Positions 14,934 through 22,033 of a stretch of 30,229 nucleotides of DNA are shown piece by piece. How positions within the stretch are numbered: position 1 is the first letter of the stretch; every line of letters begins with the position of its first letter. The translations under genes were made by a program, and so were the position numbers. The notes below the pieces were generated by a model that saw nothing but the letters and a program-made list of their open reading frames with translations, made no database searches and was not told the DNA's origin. Origin of the DNA: GCA-2708415 sp964351905 (lineage in GTDB: Bacteria; Pseudomonadota; Alphaproteobacteria; Micavibrionales; Micavibrionaceae); NCBI GenBank assembly GCA_964351905.1, contig CAYGPG010000020.1, positions 1-30,229 of the forward strand. The letters run 5' to 3'.

Positions 14934-16268
14934 ATGGCTGGAGATTCAGAAGCAGCAGTAAAAACAACTACAGCGGCCGATAACAGCGGCGTCTCAAAGT
15001 TGTGGAATAATATTAAGGGTCTTGCACAAGATACCGCAGAAGCAACAGGACTTGATACTGCTGCTGATTATGTTGCAGATAAAGCAGAAGCAGCGGTAAA
15101 ATATGGCGCTTTAAAGCTTGATCCTTCTGGGTCGGTTTCAAAATTTTTGAATAATCTTGCTGAGGAGAAACCTGAACTAGAAGACGTTCTGAACATTATT
15201 GCTGCTGATGATGAATTAACAGCAGCAATCGCGAATTTAGAGCTTACAAAAGAAGGTACTCTAGAAAAAATAATGGGTAACTTCACGGGCTCAGAAAACT
15301 CTACGCCTGAAGAACAAGCCGCCGCCATTGAAGCAGGAGTAGCTATCCTTAGCAATGACGTTCTTCGTGGGCAGTTAACTGAGGTTATTAATAATATTGC
15401 AGATAATCCAGATTTTACAGACGAAAATGTTACTGAGCTTTTAGACGCATCTAAAAATTATAAATCAACTGTAGAAGGAATGGGCCTTGGAAAAGTTTTT
15501 GGCACAGCAGTACTAGGTGTTGAGAATGATGAGTTGACCGCAGCAACGCAAAGATTGACCCAAGCATATGTTGATTTAGGTATGGATGAAGCTGATGCAA
15601 AAGCAGCTATCTCCGAAGGTTGGAAAATTGGCATAGAGCAAAAAATTGGCGGTATGGATGATTTTGGATCACATATTTCTGGATTTGTTAATACGCTAAT
15701 GTTTGACTTAAAACCTCTTCTTGAGATGTTGGGATTAGATAAGCTCCTATCGCAAATAGGTATTGAGTTTGAAGGTGGTTTGGCAAGTATCTTTGGGGAA
15801 GACTTCGCAAATAAATTTCAAGCAACGGTTAAGCCTTACACTGATTGGGCTGAAGGAAATTTGAACCTTAATATTGCAGATAAATATATTGCTCCGCACA
15901 TAAGCGGCAATATGCCTGAATTTATAGAAAAGAATATCACAAAAAATGTGGGTGTTTTTCAAGCCGATGAGCCAGCAACAACAGGTAAAGTAATAGACTT
16001 TCCTAATAAATTTAGCCAAGCGACATCAGGTGTTACGGTTATGACGCCTGAGCAAGTTCAAGAAACAATGGTGAAAATTGATCCTAAACTTGCAGATGAA
16101 ATGCAAGGTATAAGCTCAGATGCTGACCTTAAGGCGCAATTTGATAAATTTGGAAGTATGACTAAGGATGACCTTGGTAGAGAAGTTGCTGAATTACAGA
16201 GTAAGCTCGCTAACCCAGATGTTACAGTTAGAGAAGCGGTAGCAGGTATTGGCACTCCAGGAATGTAA
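14934..16268 (+). CDS. Unrecognised acidic soluble protein, cluster gene 4
   Basis: A 444-residue, strongly acidic, mostly helical protein with no recognised domain, no cysteine and no obvious transmembrane segment, unlike genes 1-3. Its N-terminus shares KL-x(4)-KGLAQD and ADYV with gene 2, and its C-terminus (VREAVAGIGTPGM, 432-444) nearly repeats the tail of gene 1 (IRELVAGITPP). Two regions around 75-160 and 375-440 look like bundles of short helices. AAGGA lies 14 bases before the ATG, which is long. The gene ends 12 bases before a perfect terminator hairpin, closing the cluster. It might be the soluble or exported partner of the membrane-type proteins; that is inference, and no function is known. 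Confidence 0.8.
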   Translation: MAGDSEAAVKTTTAADNSGVSKLWNNIKGLAQDTAEATGLDTAADYVADKAEAAVKYGALKLDPSGSVSKFLNNLAEEKPELEDVLNIIAADDELTAAIANLELTKEGTLEKIMGNFTGSENSTPEEQAAAIEAGVAILSNDVLRGQLTEVINNIADNPDFTDENVTELLDASKNYKSTVEGMGLGKVFGTAVLGVENDELTAATQRLTQAYVDLGMDEADAKAAISEGWKIGIEQKIGGMDDFGSHISGFVNTLMFDLKPLLEMLGLDKLLSQIGIEFEGGLASIFGEDFANKFQATVKPYTDWAEGNLNLNIADKYIAPHISGNMPEFIEKNITKNVGVFQADEPATTGKVIDFPNKFSQATSGVTVMTPEQVQETMVKIDPKLADEMQGISSDADLKAQFDKFGSMTKDDLGREVAELQSKLANPDVTVREAVAGIGTPGM

Positions 16269-16280
16269 TCTTAGAATATA

Positions 16281-16326
16281 GAACAATAAAAAAGGCGCCC
16301 AACCATAGGCGCCTTTTTTATTGTTC
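16281..16326. terminator. Perfect 19-bp bidirectional terminator hairpin
   Basis: Arms 16281-16299 (GAACAAT, six A, GGCGCC) and 16308-16326 (GGCGCC, six T, ATTGTTC) are complementary over all 19 bases with an 8-base loop. The A-run and T-run flank the GC-rich stem, so it can stop transcription from both sides. It ends the unrecognised cluster just before lepA. Confidence 0.9.
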
Positions 16327-16349
16327 TTTTGGGTGGAAATCTCTATTCT
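16321..16349 (+). promoter_or_regulatory. Candidate lepA promoter overlapping the terminator
   Basis: TTGTTC (16321-16326), a 17-base spacer and TATTCT (16344-16349). The -35 hexamer is the last six bases of the terminator arm. The predicted start site, about seven bases after the -10, falls at or next to the A of the lepA ATG (16357), predicting a leaderless message. Confidence 0.4.
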
Positions 16350-16356
16350 CCCGTGC

Positions 16357-18171
16357 ATGACAACAAAGCCTTTAAAAGAAATCCGTAATTTCGCGATTAT
16401 CGCGCATATTGACCATGGAAAATCCACCCTCGCCGACCGCCTGATTCAAACCTGTGGCGGGCTGGAGGAGCGCGAAATGTCCGAGCAAGTCCTCGATAAC
16501 ATGGATATCGAAAAGGAGCGCGGCATCACCATTAAGGCGCAAACCGTCCGCCTTGCCTACACCGCCAAAGACGGCATTGAATATCAACTTAATTTGATGG
16601 ACACGCCTGGGCATGTGGATTTCTCTTATGAGGTCTCCCGCTCCCTCGCCTCTTGTGAAGGCTCGCTTCTGATTGTTGATTCCACCCAAGGGGTCGAAGC
16701 GCAAACCCTCGCCAACGTTTATATGGCGATTGATAATAATCACGAGATTGTCCCCGTCATCAACAAAATCGACCTGCCCGCCGCCGACATTGAAAAAGCC
16801 AAAGAACAGATTGAAGATGTGATTGGATTGCCTGCCGATGAGGCGGTTCCCGTTTCGGGTAAAACAGGGAAAAACATCGATGCGCTGCTTGAGGCGATTG
16901 TTACAAAACTGCCGCCGCCCAAAGAAGGCGACCCAGAATCACCGACCAAAGCACTCTTGATTGATTCTTGGTATGATACCTATCTTGGCGTTGTGATCTT
17001 AGTGCGCGTGATTGATGGGCATTTGAAAAAAGGGCAAAAGATTAAATTCATGTCCAACGGCACCACACGCGAAATTGACCGCGTTGGTATTTTCACGCCA
17101 AAACACGTGCTGATTGACGAGCTTGGCCCCGGTGAAATGGGCTTTATTACGGCGTCTATCAAAGAGATCACTGAAACCAAGGTCGGTGATACCATTACCG
17201 ATGAGAAAAAACCCTGTCTTGCACCGCTGAAAGGATTTAAGCCTTCGGTACCGATGGTGTTTTGCTCTCTCTTCCCTGTGGATGCCGGTGACTATGAGAA
17301 ACTACGCGATAGTATCGGCAAGCTCGCGCTCAATGACTCCTCGCTGTTTTATGAAGTTGAAAACTCCCAAGCGCTCGGCCTTGGTTTTCGTTGTGGCTTC
17401 CTCGGACTTCTTCATATGGAGATTATCCAAGAGCGTTTAGAGCGTGAATTTGATCTCGACCTCATCCCGACTGCCCCATCCGTTGTCTATAAACTGCACA
17501 TGACCAATGGCAACGTGATGGAGCTTTATAATCCTGCGGACTTCCCCGATATCGTGAAGGTTGATTACATTGAGGAGCCTTGGATTAAAGCCACAATTTT
17601 AGTGCCTGATGAATATTTAGGTGGTCTCCTCCAACTATGTGAAGAACGCCGCGGCGAACAAGTGGAACTCAATTATGCAGGTAACCGTGCCATGCTCGTT
17701 TACCGCCTGCCGCTCAACGAAGTCGTATTTGATTTTTATGACCGCTTAAAATCTATCTCTCGCGGCTATGCCTCTTTTGACTATGCGCTTGATGGCTACG
17801 CCAAAAATGATTTGGTAAAACTGGATATTCGCGTAAACCAAGAAAACGTCGATGCGCTCTCCATGATTGTCCACCGTGACGTGGCAGAACGCCGTGGTCG
17901 TCAGTTGTGCGAGCGCTTAAAAGAACTTATTCCGCGCCAAATGTTTAAAATCGCCGTACAGGCGGCCTTGGGCGGCAAGATCATCGCGGCGGAGCATATC
18001 TCCGCCATGCGTAAAGACGTGACCGCCAAATGTTACGGCGGGGATGTGTCGCGTAAACGTAAATTGCTTGATAAGCAGAAAAAAGGTAAAAAGAAAATGC
18101 GCCAATACGGAAATGTCGAAATTCCCCAAAGCGCTTTTATCAATGCTCTTAAAATGGGTGATGATAAGTAG
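16357..18171 (+). CDS. lepA: Elongation factor 4 (LepA), back-translocating GTPase
   Basis: A ribosome-bound GTPase of the EF-G class that acts on stalled or initiating ribosomes. From the ATG at 16357 the protein has 604 residues and begins MTTKPLKEIRNFAIIAHIDH, the usual LepA start. The frame is open 12 codons further up to a TTG, but those codons lie in the terminator and match nothing. G1 is AHIDHGKST (16-24), G3 DTPGH (82-86), G4 NKID (136-139). The C-terminal LepA-specific part keeps EPWIKATI, SRGYASFDY and the basic KRKLLDKQKKGKKKMR end. Codon use is richer in C/G than in the cluster upstream. No ribosome site is visible, consistent with a leaderless start. It stands alone. Confidence 0.95.
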   Translation: MTTKPLKEIRNFAIIAHIDHGKSTLADRLIQTCGGLEEREMSEQVLDNMDIEKERGITIKAQTVRLAYTAKDGIEYQLNLMDTPGHVDFSYEVSRSLASCEGSLLIVDSTQGVEAQTLANVYMAIDNNHEIVPVINKIDLPAADIEKAKEQIEDVIGLPADEAVPVSGKTGKNIDALLEAIVTKLPPPKEGDPESPTKALLIDSWYDTYLGVVILVRVIDGHLKKGQKIKFMSNGTTREIDRVGIFTPKHVLIDELGPGEMGFITASIKEITETKVGDTITDEKKPCLAPLKGFKPSVPMVFCSLFPVDAGDYEKLRDSIGKLALNDSSLFYEVENSQALGLGFRCGFLGLLHMEIIQERLEREFDLDLIPTAPSVVYKLHMTNGNVMELYNPADFPDIVKVDYIEEPWIKATILVPDEYLGGLLQLCEERRGEQVELNYAGNRAMLVYRLPLNEVVFDFYDRLKSISRGYASFDYALDGYAKNDLVKLDIRVNQENVDALSMIVHRDVAERRGRQLCERLKELIPRQMFKIAVQAALGGKIIAAEHISAMRKDVTAKCYGGDVSRKRKLLDKQKKGKKKMRQYGNVEIPQSAFINALKMGDDK

Positions 18172-18249
18172 AATACCTAATTTCTGCCCTAATTTGGACA
18201 TGCTCTAAAACTAAGTTATAAATTAACGAATAAAATAACAGGAGGCATT

Positions 18250-18981
18250 ATGCGCAAAATATTACTTACGGCTTTACTTATGGCTGCTCCCCTTACATTT
18301 ATCAATAACTCAGCAAAGGCAGATAGTGACGACCCTGTTCTTATCCTTCCCGAAGGTCAGGCAATTTTGAGCATTAGTGCAACGGAACGTATGGAAGTGG
18401 AACAGGATTTATTGGTTGCGACATTATCATTCAAAGTGGAAAATCGTGACGCCCGTAAGGTTCAAAACGACATCAACGAAAAAATGGCAGAAGCGGTAAA
18501 AAAAGCAAAGAAAGTGGATACGGTAAAAGTGAATACTGGATCGTACCAAGTATACGAGCGCACAGATAATCGAACCAATACAAAAAAATGGCATGGATCA
18601 CAATCGCTTACGCTAAAATCTAAAGAAGCGGAAGATATTTTGGAATTGGTTGGAGAACTACAAAGCATGGGTTTAACTTCAAATGGACTTAGTTATACCC
18701 TCTCACCAGAAACGGCTGTCGAAATTCAAGATAGTCTCATGGAGGCAGCCTTAGAACAGTTGCAAGAACGCGCCAACCGCGCTGCAAAAGCATTAGGAAA
18801 ATCTGGTGCAGACTTACGGGAAATTAATGTGAGTGGCGGCGGTATTCCATACCAGCGTAAACATTATGGACGTTCTATGGCTATGGCTTCTGCAGACATG
18901 GAGATGGCTGCTCCCGTTGCTGAAGCCGGCGAAAGCACAATCACGCTAACAGTGAATGCACGTGCTATTTTAAAACCTTAA
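18250..18981 (+). CDS. SIMPL-domain (DUF541) periplasmic protein
   Basis: A 243-residue secreted protein. The signal peptide MRKILLTALLMAAPLTFINN runs to a likely cleavage after AKA (22-24). The mature part is a SIMPL/DUF541 domain: early ILSISATERMEVEQDLLVATLSFKVE strand pattern, central KVNTGSYQVYERTD with SLTLKSK, and a late TITLTVNARAIL strand. Members such as E. coli YggE are linked to oxidative-stress tolerance, but the biochemical role is unsettled. A strong ribosome site AGGAGG lies four bases before the ATG (18250). It converges with the DCC/sodC pair, and a 6-bp hairpin CTCAGT/ACTGAG (18986-19003) sits at the junction. Confidence 0.85.
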   Translation: MRKILLTALLMAAPLTFINNSAKADSDDPVLILPEGQAILSISATERMEVEQDLLVATLSFKVENRDARKVQNDINEKMAEAVKKAKKVDTVKVNTGSYQVYERTDNRTNTKKWHGSQSLTLKSKEAEDILELVGELQSMGLTSNGLSYTLSPETAVEIQDSLMEAALEQLQERANRAAKALGKSGADLREINVSGGGIPYQRKHYGRSMAMASADMEMAAPVAEAGESTITLTVNARAILKP

Positions 18982-18995
18982 AGCGCTCAGTTCAC

Positions 18996-19403
18996 TTACT
19001 GAGAAATACGTTTTAAATATTTATAGGGAATGTGCTTACAATAATCGCTTTTCCCAAACCATTTATATCTATTTTTTCCAACAAAGTCGTAAAGCTTATC
19101 TCTTATGGGCATTGGAAATATTCTAAAAAAATATAAAATTTTCCATGGCCCACTTAAAATTTTTGCGATGTAAAGAACAGCTTCTAGCTTTTGGAGCCCT
19201 TCTCCATCCGATGTAATTAAAAGAATAGTGTTAAAGTTTACTGTATCTAAACTGTTATGCTCCAATTTTTTTTGCCCCAATTCAGATTGTGTTGTTGCAA
19301 AATTAAACTTTTGTTGATGACGATCTGCCCACAGCACTATTCTCATTAGATTTGAACATAAAATGCAAACACCATCAAAAATAATGAGGGGTTTACTCTG
19401 CAT
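18996..19403 (-). CDS. DCC-family thiol-disulfide oxidoreductase-like protein (DUF393)
   Basis: A 135-residue protein with the defining DGVCILC motif at 10-16 (Cys13 and Cys16 in a CxxC pair), followed by the family pattern of a thioredoxin-like fold: FNFATTQSE near 34-42, the hydrophobic NTILLITSDGEGLQKLEAVL, and the C-terminal RDKLYDFVGKNRYKWFGKSDYC. Its biochemical role is unsettled; a redox role is suggested by the CxxC. The start overlaps the end of sodC by 11 bases, so the two are co-transcribed and probably coupled, an oxidative-stress pairing. Confidence 0.85.
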   Translation of the reverse strand: MQSKPLIIFDGVCILCSNLMRIVLWADRHQQKFNFATTQSELGQKKLEHNSLDTVNFNTILLITSDGEGLQKLEAVLYIAKILSGPWKILYFFRIFPMPIRDKLYDFVGKNRYKWFGKSDYCKHIPYKYLKRISQ

Positions 19404-19947
19404 TAACGCGCTCTATCAAACCACAAGCCATACGTGGGCCGGCTGCACCACTTGGCTGACTCATGTGGTCATCCTGACCTTCATGTATAATAATAACTGA
19501 TCCATCTTCATCATATACTGTTGCGCGTCCTGCAAAGTTTTGATCAAAAAGAGTGATTTGCTGATTTAAAATTTGCGTTTCTATATTGCCGTTTTCATCT
19601 GGTTCTAGATTTGGCATATCTCCCGCATGCTTTCCTTCTGGGTGCTTCATGCCATGGGCTTTTCCATCAGGATTGTAGTGTCCTCCAGCAGAAGTAAAAT
19701 TACCTTCACATTCTCCAGTTTCGTGAATATGGATAGCATGAACGCCATTAGGCTCAAGCCCTTGTAAATTTAAAGTCAGTAAGACGCCTGCTTTTGTCTC
19801 ACCCATTTTTATAGTACCAAGTTCTGTGCCATCTTGTTTTTTCATTGTTACAACCACAAGATCTTTAGGTACTGTTTGATAAAGATAGCCAAGCCCGATA
19901 ACTGTTAAGGCCAGTAAGATAATAATAACGAGGACTTTCGTATTCAT
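19393..19947 (-). CDS. sodC: Copper-zinc superoxide dismutase (SodC), membrane-anchored or secreted
   Basis: It converts superoxide to peroxide and oxygen in the periplasm. The 184-residue protein has one N-terminal hydrophobic segment (about 4-23) that is either an uncleaved anchor or a signal peptide; no AxA site or lipobox is evident. Copper ligands by position are His73, His75, His90 and His155 (HAIHIHETGEC, GGHYNPDG, IIIHEGQDDH). Zinc ligands are His90, His98, His107 and Asp110. Cys80 and Cys175 would form the conserved disulfide, and the active-site Arg lies in GPRMACG. An AAAGGAAA ribosome site precedes the ATG. The downstream DCC gene overlaps it. Confidence 0.95.
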   Translation of the reverse strand: MNTKVLVIIILLALTVIGLGYLYQTVPKDLVVVTMKKQDGTELGTIKMGETKAGVLLTLNLQGLEPNGVHAIHIHETGECEGNFTSAGGHYNPDGKAHGMKHPEGKHAGDMPNLEPDENGNIETQILNQQITLFDQNFAGRATVYDEDGSVIIIHEGQDDHMSQPSGAAGPRMACGLIERVNAE

Positions 19948-19970
19948 AAGATTTCCTTTAAATTCATTTC

Positions 19971-19983
19971 ATTGTTCAACAAT
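19971..19983. promoter_or_regulatory. Perfect 13-base palindrome upstream of sodC
   Basis: ATTGTT-C-AACAAT, 24 bases before the sodC start codon and 14 bases from the start of the 45-codon ORF on the other strand. Its place between two divergent reading frames suggests an operator, but no regulator family can be named from the sequence. Confidence 0.3.
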
Positions 19984-19996
19984 CATATGGATAACA

Positions 19997-20134
19997 ATGA
20001 CAAACGTAAAGAGTTCACCAAAAAGCTTATGTGATTGTGCTTTAGATGTTTTAGGCACAGCTGACGCCCATGAAAAAGCAGGAATGATTCCAGACTGGTA
20101 TGAACCTCTAGCAGAAGAGTTAAAAGCGATATGA
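19997..20134 (+). CDS. Small ORF of 45 codons before the methyltransferase gene
   Basis: ATG at 19997, TGA at 20132-20134. The product has the segment SLCDCALDVLGTADAHEKAG and ends EPLAEELKAI. The pattern SL..A..VL.T.D...KA is somewhat like the start of ferritin-like DUF455 proteins, which are normally over 250 residues, so this could be the stump of such a gene; that is a guess. Its stop codon overlaps an ATG (20131) that would be the natural start of the methyltransferase, so it could also act as an upstream coupling ORF. No clear ribosome site. Confidence 0.35.
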   Translation: MTNVKSSPKSLCDCALDVLGTADAHEKAGMIPDWYEPLAEELKAI

Positions 20135-21018
20135 CACAAGAATTACAATTATGGATGGCGGTATGGGGCGCCTACTTAAAGATATGGGTGCTCCTTTTAA
20201 AAGACCAGAGTGGTCTGCCTTAGCCTTAATGGAAGCCCCAGATTACGTAACCAAAGCGCACGAGCAGTATATAGATGCGGGAGCAGAAATCATCATAACA
20301 AATAATTATGCTGTTGTTCCCTTTCATATTGGGCAGGAACGCTTTGACAAAATAGGTCATAACTTAATTGAGAGTGCTGCACAATTAGCGAGAAATTGTG
20401 CCAATCAAGCTCAAAATAAAGTAGAAGTTGCAGGATCTATTCCCCCCGCTTTTGGTTCTTACAGATCAGATTTATATATAAATGAAAAAGCAGAAGATAT
20501 TTATAAGCCTCATATTGATGCACAAAATGACTACGTAGATTTTTGGATCGCTGAAACAATTTCTAGTATCCAAGAAGCAGAAAAAATAGGTGAATTATTA
20601 AACGATAATCCTAAGCCTCTTTGGCTTTCCTTTACACTCAAAGACAGGCAAGGAAATGATGAAAAACCACAATTAAGATCTGGTGAAAAGCATAGAAGAC
20701 GCTATAAATATTGCTAAAAAACTTAATATCAGCGCTTTACTTTTTAATTGCTCTCAACCAGAGGAAATTGAACCTGCGCTAAAGATATTAAAATTACAGG
20801 CCTTTAACATTCCTTATGGTGCCTATGCCAACGCGTTTGAACCTATTAAAAAAGATCAAAAAGCCAATAGTGATGAAACAATTGTTCGAGAAGACACGAC
20901 ACCAGAAAATTATTTAAATTTTGCCCAAAAGTGGAAAGATCTGGGAGCGAGCATTATTGGCGGATGCTGTGGTATTGGACCTGATCACATCGCTAAGCTC
21001 ACTGAATTGAATACATAA
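20131..21018 (+). pseudogene. Homocysteine S-methyltransferase family gene, interrupted by two frameshifts
   Basis: Intact relatives transfer a methyl group to homocysteine using a zinc site. Reading frames 20151-20717 and 20683-21018 together give one such protein: MDGGMGRLLKDMG at the start, ITNNYAV, VAGSIPPAFGSYRSD, then LLFNCSQPEEI and GGCCGIGPDHI, carrying the three zinc cysteines (FNC, GGCC). Two breaks separate them. Near 20684-20690 one extra A in GAAAAGC shifts the frame; with one fewer it reads RSGESIEDAINIAKK. Near 20134-20139 an apparent duplicated AC removes the ATG at 20131; without it the gene reads MTRITIMDGGMG, as relatives do. Either a recent pseudogene or sequence error at short repeats. 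If real, the ATG at 20151 could still make a 188-residue product without two of the cysteines. Confidence 0.8.
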
Positions 21019-21080
21019 TATGGTGTTAAGCCTTTTAAAATATTAGATAAATTCGCCTTTTATGATACTCTGTAAAAACT

Positions 21081-22025
21081 ATGATTGATTTCAAAACATC
21101 CTTAATGCGCGAAAAATTCACCATTCAATCGAATGATGAAGATGAAGAACCTATTATTGCGCTAAGCAATCGCATCTCGCTACACTTAATAAGCGAAGAT
21201 AAAATTGACGATGAAACATTCATTGTGCGTACACAAAACATGCATAGCTGTGCCCGTTTGGCCGCCTCTATTGTTAAAGAATTTTACGAGCGCGGCACAA
21301 TTGCTAATCGAGCAACGCCGATTTCCTGGAAAACAATTTGGGGTGATGTTATTAAAGGGTATGAGAAAGATTGGAATCCAGATATTTGGTGCGCCATATA
21401 TCATAAAGGAAGAGTTGTTTTTGAGGCAGGAGAGCATCATCCTTTTTTAGATGTTATCGAAAAATGTGATACTGCGAATAAAGGTGAATACAGGGAGTCT
21501 ATTAAATTTGCTGAAGATGCCTTTTCACAAGCTGGAAAAGTTGTAAAAATAACTTATGATTCTAACATCGCTCTCGTTCTATCAACAAACATAGAACAAG
21601 CGAAATGTGGTGTTATTGTTCGTTCCGCAACAGGGGCAACGACATTTAATTATACAGCTAAAGTTTCAGAAAAAATGAATAAGCCAATTCAAGCCCATAC
21701 AACACTTACCGTAGCAGCTGCATTTTTAGAGGCAATACAGCTTTCTTTTCAAGTTGGCCTTCTTAATCGTAAAAAAGAACTTCAATTAATTGAACAATAC
21801 TCAGATGAAGAACGTAAACATAAGCGATCTAACAACAGACTTCATAATTTAGACCGCGCTATATCAAACTATGAAATGAGTTTTTTAGTTAATTATCGTC
21901 CTGATCGTCCTGACTTTAAAGATATGGTCAAAAAATCAGAAGATTTTTCAGTCAAAATTCTCAAACCTGAAATTGAAGCCAAGATTGAATCAGGTGAGAT
22001 TGATTCAAATGACTGGATTCTTTAG
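21081..22025 (+). CDS. Unrecognised 314-residue protein
   Basis: No family recognised. The protein appears soluble and cytosolic: no signal peptide and no membrane segment. It opens with an acidic stretch (NDEDEEP at 18-24), has a mixed alpha/beta middle with WKTIWGDVIKGYEKDW and CAIYHKGRVVFEAGEHH, and from about residue 205 becomes helical and charged (KKELQLIEQYSDEERKHKRS), possibly a coiled coil, ending in an acidic tail. The frame is long and closes only eight bases before the end of the convergent acnA gene. The start ATG at 21081 has no clear ribosome site. The real presence of a gene is likely from length and codon pattern. Confidence 0.7.
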   Translation: MIDFKTSLMREKFTIQSNDEDEEPIIALSNRISLHLISEDKIDDETFIVRTQNMHSCARLAASIVKEFYERGTIANRATPISWKTIWGDVIKGYEKDWNPDIWCAIYHKGRVVFEAGEHHPFLDVIEKCDTANKGEYRESIKFAEDAFSQAGKVVKITYDSNIALVLSTNIEQAKCGVIVRSATGATTFNYTAKVSEKMNKPIQAHTTLTVAAAFLEAIQLSFQVGLLNRKKELQLIEQYSDEERKHKRSNNRLHNLDRAISNYEMSFLVNYRPDRPDFKDMVKKSEDFSVKILKPEIEAKIESGEIDSNDWIL

Positions 22026-22033
22026 AACTAATA

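Noticed and set aside
16321..16356. Upstream extension of lepA to a TTG at 16321
   Set aside because: The extra 12 codons are terminator and promoter sequence, and the family begins at the ATG at 16357.
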